NCBI GenBank assembly: GCA_038065125.1
Contig: JBBTRP010000060.1
Coordinates: forward strand, 1-49,615
Reading direction: 5' to 3'
DNA length: 49,615 nt
Source: JBBTRP01 sp038065125
GTDB taxonomy: Bacteria > Patescibacteriota > Patescibacteriia > JACQRZ01
Numbering within the stretch: the first letter of the stretch is position 1; the number at the start of each line of letters is the position of its first letter. The position numbers were made by a program, and so were the translations under genes. The notes beneath the pieces were generated by a model. It did no database searches. It was not told the origin of the DNA and saw only the letters and a program-made list of their open reading frames with translations. Positions 26,033 through 34,057 of the stretch are shown piece by piece.

Positions 26033-26836
26033 ATGAATACTCAGCACCCTCAAATACTTACCGCTGCCATCGAGTTCGCGCGGGCAGTCGCTCCGCTTTT
26101 TGTGGAGCGATTTGGTAATGCAGGCAGCGTTGAACGCAAAGAGGGAAATGCGCGTAATCTGGTCAGCGAAACAGATCAGGAGATCGAGCGGCGTTTGCGC
26201 GCGATGATCTCAGAGCGATTTGCAGACCACGCGATCGTCGGAGAAGAGGGGATAAGCGACTGGACCGAGGCGCAGAAGAAAGAATTCGTCTGGATCCTCG
26301 ATCCCATCGACGGCACCACCAATTATATTCAAGGCATTCCATATTGCTGTATCTCCATCGGTGTCTTTCGTCAGGGAGCGCCTCACGTCGGCGTCATTTA
26401 TAATCCGATTAGTGACACGCTCTACGCAAGCGAGACAGGAGCGGGGGCGACAAAGAATGGTATACCGATTCATACGTCCGACACCCGAGAGCTGCCCGCG
26501 GCATTCGGGTCGGTCGGATGGGATCGCGACCTTGCTGCCGGGCAAGAACTCATCTCCTCGCTCATTTCTCAGGCGCGAAAGCTGCGGGTGTTCGGATCGC
26601 ACGCGCTTAGTATGTGTGCGGTTGCGGACGGGTCGTGTGATTTTTTCTTCAATGCAGGGACCGGGGCTCATCTGTGGGATGTCGCGGCGGCACAGTGTAT
26701 CGTGTCAGAGGCGGGTGGGTTGACCACCGATCGGTCGGGTGCGTCTCTCACGGCATTTGAAAACATCAATCGGATCGTCTGTGCTTCGACCACGGATTTG
26801 CACGGACAACTTCTCAATATCGCTCAGAGTTTTTAA
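26033..26836 (+). CDS. Inositol monophosphatase family protein (SuhB/CysQ-like)
   Basis: A 267-residue member of the Mg-dependent, Li-sensitive phosphatase superfamily. The metal site is seen in GEEGISDW, WILDPIDGTTNYIQGIPYC and, near the C-terminus, GTGAHLWDVAAAQCIVSEAGG. The family hydrolyses myo-inositol-1-phosphate, PAP or fructose-1,6-bisphosphate; the substrate cannot be assigned here. Linkage to rpoBC is noteworthy because SuhB of E. coli also acts in transcription antitermination with RNA polymerase. That parallel is suggestive only. A strong terminator lies just downstream. Confidence 0.93.
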   Translation: MNTQHPQILTAAIEFARAVAPLFVERFGNAGSVERKEGNARNLVSETDQEIERRLRAMISERFADHAIVGEEGISDWTEAQKKEFVWILDPIDGTTNYIQGIPYCCISIGVFRQGAPHVGVIYNPISDTLYASETGAGATKNGIPIHTSDTRELPAAFGSVGWDRDLAAGQELISSLISQARKLRVFGSHALSMCAVADGSCDFFFNAGTGAHLWDVAAAQCIVSEAGGLTTDRSGASLTAFENINRIVCASTTDLHGQLLNIAQSF

Positions 26837-26859
26837 AAGTCTGTCAGGTGAAAATGAAG

Positions 26860-26892
26860 AGACCGCGACTTGAATGTTCGTCGCGGTCTTTT
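26860..26892. terminator. Intrinsic terminator between convergent genes
   Basis: AGACCGCGAC (26860-26869) pairs perfectly with GTCGCGGTCT (26880-26889), loop of 10 nt, then TTT. It ends the rpoBC-phosphatase operon and may also serve the convergent minus-strand gene. Confidence 0.9.
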
Positions 26893-26908
26893 GTATGTTG
26901 CCACCGGA

Positions 26909-27862
26909 TTAGGCGACTATAATTTCGCGCATCAGCACGCGGAATTTTACCACCCGTTCCAGGTATTCTTCCACGCTTGGCGACTCCACCATGCGGGTTA
27001 GTTCGGAGACAGAGCCCAGAATCGCTTTGCGATCATCTCTCCCGCCAATGACGCGGACCGCAAACTCGCGCAGCGCGTCCGTGTGCATTGGGCCGATCAG
27101 ATCGAGTGCGCGGAGTCGTGCATACACGTTTGCCGTCTCAAGGTCCCGGTCGGGGAGATGGGAGAATCGGGACAGCATTTCTGAACGCAACATCTCCGGA
27201 AGACACCGATCTAGGGCGGCCAAAAAGACCGACTCCAGAGCGGGGTCGAGGAGCATGAGGTCAAGCCGCAAGCGCCGCAGGATCCCGAACGCCGTGAATT
27301 TGCGCGCCTCCTCGCACGCAAAGATGATCGAGTCCGCGGGGTTGGGGTAGTGCAGGCTCGTCTGCCCGTCGAACTTGACGTACGACGGGAAGATGTCCAC
27401 ATAGCGCACCCCATGTCCGTTCAGGGAAAAGTTGGAAAGGAACGCGTCGATGCCGACCTCGTGCGTGCCTCGCACAAGAAGGCCGGTGATAGCGGTAACG
27501 ATCCCTTCGACGACCTCGCGAGCCCGATCCGGCTGATCTCTGATGATCTTTGCGCAGTCCGTCCCTTCATGTGAGATGTGGTGGACCGGAAAGCCGTCCT
27601 CACGGACCTCCATGTCGTACTGCTCCGGAAGGGGAACGTTGTATCCCCGTAGCCGTTCAATGAAGGCGGCCGCGATGGCGTTGATGTGTTCCGCTTCGCG
27701 CGCGCGCGCATCGGGTTCGAGTGCCTCAAGGATTCCCGGGCAGGGAACTTTGAGAATGTAGGGTCCTTTTCCGTTTCGGACGGAAAGGACCAGGCCATAT
27801 TTGGCGGAATATCTTTCGACCACTTCCACCCCATACGATTGGCACAGGGCCTTCTCGTCCAC
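26909..27862 (-). CDS. Kinase-like (APH-fold-like) protein of unknown function
   Basis: A 317-residue soluble protein. It starts at GTG with a strong GGAGG 7 nt upstream, one of the clearest ribosome binding sites in the window. The N-terminal part (YILKVPCPGILEALEPDARAR) could be a nucleotide-binding lobe. The centre contains VGIDAFLSNFSLNG followed by VRYVDIFPSYVKFDG, which resembles the catalytic loop (D....N) and metal-binding D of aminoglycoside-phosphotransferase-like kinases such as the DUF6206 type. The C-terminal third is helical and rich in Arg and Leu. The match is weak and a typical glycine-rich loop is not obvious, so it may be a pseudokinase. It is downstream of, and co-oriented with, the RHH-nucleotidyltransferase gene, with 99 nt between them. 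Confidence 0.6.
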   Translation of the reverse strand: MDEKALCQSYGVEVVERYSAKYGLVLSVRNGKGPYILKVPCPGILEALEPDARAREAEHINAIAAAFIERLRGYNVPLPEQYDMEVREDGFPVHHISHEGTDCAKIIRDQPDRAREVVEGIVTAITGLLVRGTHEVGIDAFLSNFSLNGHGVRYVDIFPSYVKFDGQTSLHYPNPADSIIFACEEARKFTAFGILRRLRLDLMLLDPALESVFLAALDRCLPEMLRSEMLSRFSHLPDRDLETANVYARLRALDLIGPMHTDALREFAVRVIGGRDDRKAILGSVSELTRMVESPSVEEYLERVVKFRVLMREIIVA

Positions 27863-27893
27863 GGTACTTCCTCCTTAACACGTCAAGGTACTC

Positions 27894-27920
27894 ACTCGGA
27901 GAATCACGATGATTCCGAGT
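27894..27920 (-). other. Hairpin between the nucleotidyltransferase and kinase-like genes
   Basis: ACTCGGA (27894-27900) pairs with TCCGAGT (27914-27920), extended by ATCA/TGAT across a 2-nt bulge. No T run follows, so it is more likely an mRNA structure or processing element in the leader of the kinase-like gene than a terminator. Confidence 0.5.
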
Positions 27921-27961
27921 CGGTTCTTTCCTTTCTTAGCGGTCTCGCCAAAAAGAAAGAA

Positions 27962-28789
27962 TCAACTCGAAAGATCGCTTACATCCTCCCACGTTCCATC
28001 AAATGCATAACCGGACAGGCGACCTTCTTCGGCAAGGCGGGGAAATACGTCACGTTCAAGTTTGAGCGCGTCGGGAGCTATGTATCGAAAGAGTGCAGGT
28101 TCCATGACGTACACGCCGGCGTTCACCAGATGAGAGAAGGTTGTCGGGTTTTCTGGCTTCTCTTCAAAGCTCGCAATCCGTGATCCCTGCAACCTCGCAA
28201 GACCCCACATGGAGACGTGCTCGACAGAGGTGAGCGTCATGGTCGCGATCGATCCGCGCTGTTGTTTATGAAATTCCAACAGATCCAAAATATTGAGGTC
28301 TGTCAACACGTCTCCGTAGAGAACGATAAAGCTTCCCGATCCCATCGCAGCTTGTGCTGCACGAAGTGGTTGCGCGGTGCCGGGGGCAAGTCCGTCCTGG
28401 GAGAGATAGACGAGTGAGACTCCAAATTTTTCACCCGTTCCAAAAAAACTTTTGATGCGTTCGGAGCCCGTGCCGCAGGAGATCACGATATCATCAAGAC
28501 CCCGCTCGTGAAGACCAGTGATGGTATGCTCCAAAAGAGGCTTTCCGAAAATCGGAAGCATTGCTTTTGGAATGACCTTTCCAGAGTCAGGATCCTTTAC
28601 GCCTTTTCCGCCGGCAAGAATCAAAACCTTTACCGGATGATGGTGTGTCGCTTTTGAGAGGAGCGATTCGATCGCGTGGGAGCGATTGCGGATTTTTTGC
28701 CCGTCAATGAGGGAGTCGATCTTTTCCAAAAGATCTTTGCGCAGCGTGATGGTAAGACGTTCGCGAGTCATGGGGGAGGTGAATATCAT
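27962..28789 (-). CDS. RHH-domain nucleotidyltransferase fusion (sugar-phosphate nucleotidyltransferase-like)
   Basis: A 275-residue protein with two parts. Residues 8-47 (RERLTITLRKDLLEKIDSLI ... RNRSHAIESLLSKA) match a ribbon-helix-helix DNA-binding fold of the CopG/Arc class. From 53 on it is a nucleotidyltransferase of the glucose-1-phosphate thymidylyl/uridylyltransferase class. Landmarks there are VLILAGGKG, IPKAMLPIFGKPLLEHTI, FIVLYGDVLTDLNI, a FEEKPENP motif, NAGVYVME and the closing GTWEDVSD. The usual GGxGTRL is GGKGVKD here, so the common arginine is replaced by lysine. Start at 28789 is supported by a promoter whose -10 ends 5 nt before the ATG; M7 is an alternative. It probably activates a sugar phosphate for surface glycan; the DNA-binding part suggests autoregulation or another dual role. 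Confidence 0.85.
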   Translation of the reverse strand: MIFTSPMTRERLTITLRKDLLEKIDSLIDGQKIRNRSHAIESLLSKATHHHPVKVLILAGGKGVKDPDSGKVIPKAMLPIFGKPLLEHTITGLHERGLDDIVISCGTGSERIKSFFGTGEKFGVSLVYLSQDGLAPGTAQPLRAAQAAMGSGSFIVLYGDVLTDLNILDLLEFHKQQRGSIATMTLTSVEHVSMWGLARLQGSRIASFEEKPENPTTFSHLVNAGVYVMEPALFRYIAPDALKLERDVFPRLAEEGRLSGYAFDGTWEDVSDLSS

Positions 28790-28794
28790 ATATT

Positions 28795-28822
28795 ATCATA
28801 CATCATCATACAAATCGTGCAA
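28795..28822 (-). promoter_or_regulatory. Promoter of the RHH-nucleotidyltransferase gene
   Basis: On the minus strand: TTGCAC (28822-28817), 16-nt spacer, TATGAT (28800-28795), then 5 nt to the ATG at 28789. This predicts a leaderless transcript. Tandem ATGATGAT-like triplets in the spacer could bind the encoded RHH domain. Confidence 0.6.
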
Positions 28823-28869
28823 ACCTTATTTTTCCGATGGTTTTGAGGGGATATGCACAGGATGACGTG

Positions 28870-28898
28870 TTGTACTGCCGCATAAAGAGGCGTATACT
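28870..28898 (+). promoter_or_regulatory. Promoter of ftsK
   Basis: TTGTAC (28870-28875), 17-nt spacer, TATACT (28893-28898). The predicted transcript start is about 8 nt before the ATG at 28913, leaving almost no 5' leader. Confidence 0.7.
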
Positions 28899-28912
28899 TT
28901 ACTATACACACC

Positions 28913-31135
28913 ATGCCATCCATCAAACGAGAACGGCGAGCCACGAGGCGAAGCGAATCAAAGACAACCGGACCGCGAGCGCGATCAGCACAATCGCTCT
29001 CCCTACCCCGCAGAGAACTCGGGGTCGTTTTTCTTTTTACCTGCGCGATCCTCTCCCTACTCGCGCTCTTGGGGCTCGCGGGGAGTGCCGGCGTGTGGAT
29101 TGCGGCAATCCTTGCGATCCTCTTTGGGCAGCTCAAAATAATTTTCCCCTTCGTCCTTGCTGCATTCGCTACGCTTTTGTTGAAAAAGCGCGATATCTCA
29201 TTCCACTGGCTCCAGGCAATCGGATGTTTTTTTCTCCTCTTCTCGGTGGCTGCATTTTTTCATCTCCAGTATCCGCCGGGCGAGTCGTTCCGGCAGAGCA
29301 TCGCGGGGCAGGGCGGGGGACTCCTCGGATTTTTCTTGTCCGACGCACTGCAGAACGTGGTTGGATTTTGGGGTGCGCTGTTCGTGCTCATCGCAGTTGC
29401 TGTTAGCGCATTTCTCTTGGTAGTGAATACATCGGCCGCAGCATTTTTTCAATGGATAAAAACCCCGTTCTCGGCCGTACTCCAGGGGCTTTCACGCGTG
29501 AGACTTCCGGAACGAGCGCGGCAGGAAGCCGCACCTGACACGCAGACGCTTCTGGACGAGGAGGCAGACACCGCGTCACGCAGCGTCTCTGGGCATCGAG
29601 AGCCCAGCTTCTCGCGCAAGGAGCGCAATGACGAGGAGCGGGGCTCTGAGGAGAAGATTGCAGACACGATCGAAGTCCTCCAGCCCAAAAAGCAACAGAA
29701 AAGAGTTCAAGTGCCTCTCTCGCTTCTGAATAGCTCACGTCAGCAGCCGACGAGCGGAGACATTCGGACGAATAGCCTCATCATCCACAAGACTTTGGAG
29801 AACTTTGGTATTCCGGTCGAGATGGGGGAGGTCAATGTTGGCCCGACTGTGACGCAGTTCACCCTCAAGCCCGCTGAAGGCATTAAGCTGGCCTCCATCA
29901 CGGCTCTTCACAACGATCTCGCGCTCGCTCTCGCCGCTCACCCCATTCGCATCGAAGCCCCCATTCCGGGCCGTGCGCTCGTCGGGATCGAGGTCCCCAA
30001 TCAGAAAACCGCCCTGGTTTCCTTGCGAGAAATTTTGGAGTCCGAGGAGTTTCGCAACCGCAAGAATAACCTTACCGTCTCGCTGGGCAAGGACGTGTCC
30101 GGCAAGGCGCGCATCGCGTCTCTTGCCGCCATGCCGCATCTCTTGATCGCGGGGTCAACGGGGTCAGGAAAGACCGTCTGCATCAATACCCTCATCATGA
30201 GCCTCTTGTTTGAGAATGGCCCCGAGGATCTCCGGTTTATCATGGTCGACCCCAAGCGTGTCGAACTGCCCTGCTACAACGACATCCCGCATCTCCTCAC
30301 CCCGGTGATCACCGACGTGAAAAAAGCTCTCAACGCGTTGCGGTGGACCATTCACGAGATGGAGCGGCGGTTTGATGTTCTCTCGCGGGCTACGAAGCGT
30401 GACATCGCGTCATACAACAAAGCGCACGCCGAAACGCGCCTTCCCTATATCGTCATCATCATCGACGAACTTGCCGACATTATGGTGACGGCGGGCGTCG
30501 AGGCGGAGAGTCTTATTATTCGCCTGGCGCAGATGGCGCGCGCGGTCGGCATTCATTTAGTGCTTGCAACCCAGCGCCCTTCGGTTGATGTGATCACGGG
30601 CCTGATCAAGGCAAACATCACCTCGCGCATCGCGTTTGCGGTCGCGTCGCAAATGGACTCGCGAACGATCCTGGATACTTCGGGTGCAGAAAAACTCATC
30701 GGTCGCGGAGATATGTTGACCATTTCCGCCGATCTTTCAAAACCACTGCGTATTCAGGGAGCGTATGTGTCTGACGAGGAGATCGACCGGGTAACGCGAT
30801 TTCTTCGCGAGAGCGGCGAGCCTTCGTATCAGGACGGCGTCACGGTAAAACAGGCTGTGCCAACGATTGATGGTGCGCTCTCGGGAGACGACGATGACGA
30901 CGATGAGCTCCTCGAGCCCGCCAAAGAGGTGATCCTGCAGGCGGGCAAAGCGTCCGCATCGCTTCTCCAGCGCCGATTGCGCGTGGGCTACGCGCGCGCC
31001 GCGCGTCTTCTTGATCTTTTGGAAGCGCAAGGATTTATCGGCCCCGGCGACGGCGCAAAACCCCGCGAGATCCTGGGAAACGACACTATCGAGGATACTG
31101 ATCCAGAACTCGAAGAACCGAGGGGGAGTTTTTAG
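28913..31135 (+). CDS. ftsK: DNA translocase FtsK/SpoIIIE
   Basis: A septal DNA pump that clears chromosomes during division. The 740-residue protein has a basic cytoplasmic start, four or so membrane helices (about 36-90 and 100-175) and an acidic/charged linker (200-260). The alpha/beta motor follows, with Walker A AGSTGSGKTVCINTLIM (413-429) and Walker B IVIIIDELADIM. Other landmarks are FIMVDPKRVELPCYNDIPHL and the LATQRPSVDVITGLIKANI motif. A C-terminal gamma winged helix (SLLQRRLRVGYARAARLLDL) recognises oriented chromosomal sequences. The Asp run at 30889-30905 (DDDDDDEL) separates motor and gamma domain. The linker is far shorter than in E. coli, giving a SpoIIIE-like size. It is followed by a RodZ-like gene and recA on the same strand. 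Confidence 0.97.
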   Translation: MPSIKRERRATRRSESKTTGPRARSAQSLSLPRRELGVVFLFTCAILSLLALLGLAGSAGVWIAAILAILFGQLKIIFPFVLAAFATLLLKKRDISFHWLQAIGCFFLLFSVAAFFHLQYPPGESFRQSIAGQGGGLLGFFLSDALQNVVGFWGALFVLIAVAVSAFLLVVNTSAAAFFQWIKTPFSAVLQGLSRVRLPERARQEAAPDTQTLLDEEADTASRSVSGHREPSFSRKERNDEERGSEEKIADTIEVLQPKKQQKRVQVPLSLLNSSRQQPTSGDIRTNSLIIHKTLENFGIPVEMGEVNVGPTVTQFTLKPAEGIKLASITALHNDLALALAAHPIRIEAPIPGRALVGIEVPNQKTALVSLREILESEEFRNRKNNLTVSLGKDVSGKARIASLAAMPHLLIAGSTGSGKTVCINTLIMSLLFENGPEDLRFIMVDPKRVELPCYNDIPHLLTPVITDVKKALNALRWTIHEMERRFDVLSRATKRDIASYNKAHAETRLPYIVIIIDELADIMVTAGVEAESLIIRLAQMARAVGIHLVLATQRPSVDVITGLIKANITSRIAFAVASQMDSRTILDTSGAEKLIGRGDMLTISADLSKPLRIQGAYVSDEEIDRVTRFLRESGEPSYQDGVTVKQAVPTIDGALSGDDDDDDELLEPAKEVILQAGKASASLLQRRLRVGYARAARLLDLLEAQGFIGPGDGAKPREILGNDTIEDTDPELEEPRGSF

Positions 31136-31211
31136 CTCCCAGCATTCCTACAAGCTACGTCCTACCCCCAAGATCCTTTTGAATATAAGGAAAGTTTTTT
31201 GAGTTATCAAC

Positions 31212-31239
31212 TTGCGTTTTAGCCCCCATTCGGTAAGAT
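31212..31239 (+). promoter_or_regulatory. Promoter of the RodZ-like gene and recA
   Basis: TTGCGT (31212-31217), 16-nt spacer, TAAGAT (31234-31239), 8 nt before the ATG at 31248. This placement argues for that start rather than the in-frame TTG that lies inside the -35 element. Confidence 0.6.
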
Positions 31240-31247
31240 TTTTTTAT

Positions 31248-31955
31248 ATGAGCGCTGTCACTTTTGCAGAAAAAATTTTTACAACAACAAACATCGGACG
31301 ACAGCTTTCTGAGCGTCGTACAAAGTTCGGTCTCACGACCGAGGATATTGTCAGCGCCCTCAATATCAGCAAACGTAACCTCTCTGCACTGGAAGAGAAT
31401 CGGTTTGATGACATCCCGGAAGGCATCTACCGGGATTTATTCGTCAAGACCTATGCAACGTATCTAGGATTTTCTTGGGACGAGATGGCGCCTGCGTACG
31501 CAACGCAAGTCTCGCTCTACACTGCGCACACATCGCTTCGTCAGGAGTCAGCTCCGCCCACCGCGGTTGGCGACCGAAACCTCTGGGTTGCCCACCGGAT
31601 TCTTAAGAACATGAGTATCGTCGGCGGAATCGGCGCGTGTGCGCTCTATCTTCTCTTCCTCGCATCCGGCATCATGCGCCCGCCCGCCCTTACAATCGCC
31701 TCTCCTACCGACCATGAGTCGAGTCGCTCCGGCCGAGTGCAGGTTTTGGGGTCTACCGCGACGGACGCCAACGTCACTATTAACGGCAAGGCCGTTCCTC
31801 GCGGAGCCGATGGGACATTCTCCCAGGATTTGATCCTGACCGAAGGTGCAAATACCATACGTATTGTTGCGGCGCGCAAGTACAGCAACCCCCACACTAT
31901 TACCCGTACCGTCTTTTTTACCCATGAAACGCTCGGCATGAGCGCACCCCGCTAA
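31248..31955 (+). CDS. RodZ-like membrane protein with HTH and Ig-like periplasmic domain
   Basis: A 235-residue protein. The N-terminal helix-turn-helix of the RodZ type (IGRQLSERRTKFGLTTEDIV, SALNISKRNLSALEENRFDD, IPEGIYRDLFVKTYATYLG) is followed by a linker, one membrane helix (about 125-147, IVGGIGACALYLLFLASGIM) and an extracellular Ig-like domain (ALTIASPTDHESSRSGRVQV ... GTFSQDLILTEGANTIRIVA). RodZ links MreB to the elongation machinery in rod-shaped cells. In this lineage the outer domain is a bacterial Ig/PEGA-like fold rather than the E. coli RodZ C-terminal domain. recA starts 4 nt after its stop, so they are co-transcribed. The family call is firm for the HTH plus membrane layout; the cytoskeletal role is inferred. 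Confidence 0.85.
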   Translation: MSAVTFAEKIFTTTNIGRQLSERRTKFGLTTEDIVSALNISKRNLSALEENRFDDIPEGIYRDLFVKTYATYLGFSWDEMAPAYATQVSLYTAHTSLRQESAPPTAVGDRNLWVAHRILKNMSIVGGIGACALYLLFLASGIMRPPALTIASPTDHESSRSGRVQVLGSTATDANVTINGKAVPRGADGTFSQDLILTEGANTIRIVAARKYSNPHTITRTVFFTHETLGMSAPR

Positions 31956-31959
31956 ACCT

Positions 31960-33051
31960 ATGTCAGCACCACAATCAACGCTTGACCGCGAGCGGCTCCG
32001 CGCCGTGGCAGAAGCGGTCGAACATATTCGCGACCGGTTCGGCGACGGGTCAATCATGAAGTTGGGAGAATCAAAAACCATGAACATCTCGGTCGTTCCG
32101 ACCGGATCGATCAGCCTTGATATCGCCCTGGGGCCCGGCGGCATGCCCCGCGGTCGCGTAATCGAGGTGTATGGGCCGGAGTCTTCGGGAAAGACGACAC
32201 TTGCCCAGCACGTGATCGCGGAGGTCCAGAAGCTCGGCGGTCTTGCCGCGTTCATCGACGCAGAACACGCACTCGATCCGGAATACGCCAAGAAAATCGG
32301 CATCAACATTAACGATATGCTGATCTCGCAACCGGACAATGGCGAGCAGGCGCTGGAGATCGTGGAAACGTTGGTGCGCTCAAACGCCGTTGATGTTATT
32401 GTCATTGACTCAGTTGCGGCGCTCACCCCCAAGGCAGAAATTGAAGGGGACATGGGCGACTCGCACATGGGACTGCAGGCGCGACTCATGAGCCAGGCGC
32501 TCCGAAAACTCACCGCGATCATTTCGAAAACAAAAACGATCGTCATCTTCATCAATCAGACGCGACAGAAGATCGGCGTGTATTTCGGCAATCCCGAAAC
32601 CACGACCGGCGGGACGGCGCTGAAGTTTTACGCATCGGTCCGTATCGAGATCCGAAAGACCGCGCAAATCAAACAGGGCGATCGCATCATCGGCAACCGC
32701 GTGAAAGTAAAAATCGTAAAGAATAAAATCGCGCCGCCCTTCAAGCAGACCGAGTTTGATATTATGTACAATGAGGGCATCTCCCTTCCCGGCGACACAC
32801 TCGACACGGGGGTGCTGTACGGCGTGCTCACCAAAAGCGGAAATTCGTACTCCTACAAAGACACGAAGCTCGGTGTGGGCAGGGAGAACGCGAAAAGCTT
32901 CCTCGGCTCAAATCGCGATCTCCTCAAAAACATCCGCGAAGACGTCTGGGCCGTGCTTGCCGAACAGGAGAGAACAGACGCAGACACGACCTCAGAATCG
33001 CGCGAAGGAAACACAGAAGCGGCCACAGTAGAGGTTTATGAGTTAAGGTGA
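31960..33051 (+). CDS. recA: Recombinase RecA
   Basis: RecA forms nucleoprotein filaments on single-stranded DNA, drives strand exchange and triggers LexA cleavage. The 363-residue protein has Walker A GPESSGKTT and Walker B VDVIVIDSVAAL. Loop L1 includes EGDMGDSHMGLQARLMSQAL, and loop L2 includes FINQTRQKIGVYFGNPETTTGG, which carries a YFGNPE variation where many bacteria have MFGNPE. The C-terminus is acidic (EQERTDADTTSESREGN). It sits 4 nt downstream of the RodZ-like gene, and no LexA-like operator was recognised before the two. A bidirectional terminator follows. Confidence 0.98.
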   Translation: MSAPQSTLDRERLRAVAEAVEHIRDRFGDGSIMKLGESKTMNISVVPTGSISLDIALGPGGMPRGRVIEVYGPESSGKTTLAQHVIAEVQKLGGLAAFIDAEHALDPEYAKKIGININDMLISQPDNGEQALEIVETLVRSNAVDVIVIDSVAALTPKAEIEGDMGDSHMGLQARLMSQALRKLTAIISKTKTIVIFINQTRQKIGVYFGNPETTTGGTALKFYASVRIEIRKTAQIKQGDRIIGNRVKVKIVKNKIAPPFKQTEFDIMYNEGISLPGDTLDTGVLYGVLTKSGNSYSYKDTKLGVGRENAKSFLGSNRDLLKNIREDVWAVLAEQERTDADTTSESREGNTEAATVEVYELR

Positions 33052-33059
33052 TTCCAAAA

Positions 33060-33092
33060 AAAAGAGACACTCCGTTCAGGAAGGTCTCTTTT
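33060..33092. terminator. Bidirectional intrinsic terminator between recA and efp
   Basis: AAAAGAGAC (33060-33068) pairs with GTCTCTTTT (33084-33092). On the minus strand the stem is followed by a longer T run, so it can also stop the rpsF-ssb-rpsR-efp transcript. Confidence 0.85.
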
Positions 33093-33105
33093 GTATGTTT
33101 ATCCA

Positions 33106-33147
33106 AAGCTCGTGAAGCTCGAGAAGCTGCCCGAAGCTCATGAAGCT
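33106..33147. repeat. Five GAAGCT direct repeats with 9-10 nt period
   Basis: Five copies of (G)AAGCT at 33106, 33115, 33124, 33134 and 33143 (position of the first A), separated by CGT, CGA, GCCC or CAT. They lie between the terminator and the efp stop and appear to be non-coding. Confidence 0.6.
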
Positions 33148-33151
33148 ATTT

Positions 33152-33721
33152 TTACGACACTCGCTCGACGTACTCTACTGTATCGGTGTTGATTCGAACC
33201 GTGTCTCCTTCTTTTACGAACAGGGGAGCGTTGATGGTAAGGCCCGTCTCAAGCGTCACAGGTTGTGTGACGTTGCCGGCAGTATCGCCCTTGATTCCGG
33301 GAGGGGCGGTGATAACCTTGAGGTCGATTTTTGGAGGAAGACTGACCGTGATGGGGCGGCCGTCAAAATAGAGAATATCGACTGGCGTTCCCTCTTTGAG
33401 GAGTTGTGCTCGCTCTCCTAACACATCCGCGTCGATCGAGATCTGCTCAAAGCTTTTTTGGTCCATAAAGTGCACGCCCGATCCGTCCGTATACATATAG
33501 TCCGCCTTGCTCTTTTCCAGGTCCGCCTCTTCAACGCGCTCGCCGGCCTTAAAGCTGTACTCAAGCACTTTGCCGTTGATGAGGTTCTTCATCTTTGTTT
33601 GCATGACGGGTTTTCGCTGTTGCATGCGCACGAAGTTGGCCGTCTGCACCGTATAGGGTTCTCCGTTCATGAGAATATTGATGCCGACGCGGATCGAGTT
33701 GAGGGAGGGAAGGACAGGCAT
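33152..33721 (-). CDS. efp: Elongation factor P without the usual tip lysine
   Basis: EF-P relieves ribosome stalling at polyproline, which the many Pro-rich proteins of this window would need. The 189-residue, three-domain protein keeps the family signature (GIKGDTAGNVTQPVTLETGL), the C-terminal OB domain (NAPLFVKEGDTVRINT) and the central FMDQKSFEQISI. The domain I loop reads FVRMQQRKPVMQTKMKN where E. coli has FVKPGKGQAFARVKLRN. The position of the modified Lys34 is glutamine, with Arg-Lys next to it. This protein therefore cannot be lysylated at the standard site and may work unmodified or be modified on Arg or on the shifted Lys. It is the last gene of the rpsF-ssb-rpsR-efp cluster. Confidence 0.95.
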   Translation of the reverse strand: MPVLPSLNSIRVGINILMNGEPYTVQTANFVRMQQRKPVMQTKMKNLINGKVLEYSFKAGERVEEADLEKSKADYMYTDGSGVHFMDQKSFEQISIDADVLGERAQLLKEGTPVDILYFDGRPITVSLPPKIDLKVITAPPGIKGDTAGNVTQPVTLETGLTINAPLFVKEGDTVRINTDTVEYVERVS

Positions 33722-33805
33722 AGGGTGGGTTATGAGGTTGGCAGATTATAAGGTTTACAGGTTAAGAGGATTTCTTCAAACCTTCTAGCCTTTGAACAGC
33801 CTAAC

Positions 33806-34042
33806 CTACTGAATTACGAATGGGAGGAGCGCCATCACCCGGGCGCGCTTGATGGCAAGATCAACTTTGCGTTGGTGGGAGGCACAGGTGCCGCTTCTCC
33901 TCCGGGGCGCGATCTTTCCGTAGGATGAGGTGAACCGTCGTAGAAGTGTTGCGTCTTTATAGTCAATTTCAAGTGTAGGATTAACACAGAAGAAGCACTC
34001 CCTTTTTCGTTGTGGCCCGGCGTGTCGTTTTCTTTGGATCAT
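33806..34042 (-). CDS. rpsR: Small ribosomal subunit protein S18
   Basis: A 78-residue S18, which pairs with S6 on the 30S platform. The core ECFFC, IDYKDATLLRRFTSSYGKI, PRRRSGTCASHQRKVDLAIK and RARVMALLPF is diagnostic. A short basic N-terminal extension (IQRKRHAGPQRKR) precedes it. The CFFC and C...H residues could form a zinc site, as in the C+ form of S18. It is 15 nt downstream of ssb and in the usual rpsF-ssb-rpsR order. Confidence 0.97.
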   Translation of the reverse strand: MIQRKRHAGPQRKRECFFCVNPTLEIDYKDATLLRRFTSSYGKIAPRRRSGTCASHQRKVDLAIKRARVMALLPFVIQ

Positions 34043-34057
34043 ATGAGGTTGAGGTGA

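Noticed and set aside
31548..32555. A 335-codon open frame on the minus strand opposite the RodZ-like gene and recA
   Set aside because: It is a shadow of recA codon bias; the product is low complexity (Ser/Met/Arg-rich) and resembles no family.
33106..33147. CRISPR array
   Set aside because: Repeats are 6 nt with 3-4 nt spacers, far below CRISPR dimensions, and no cas gene is present in the window.
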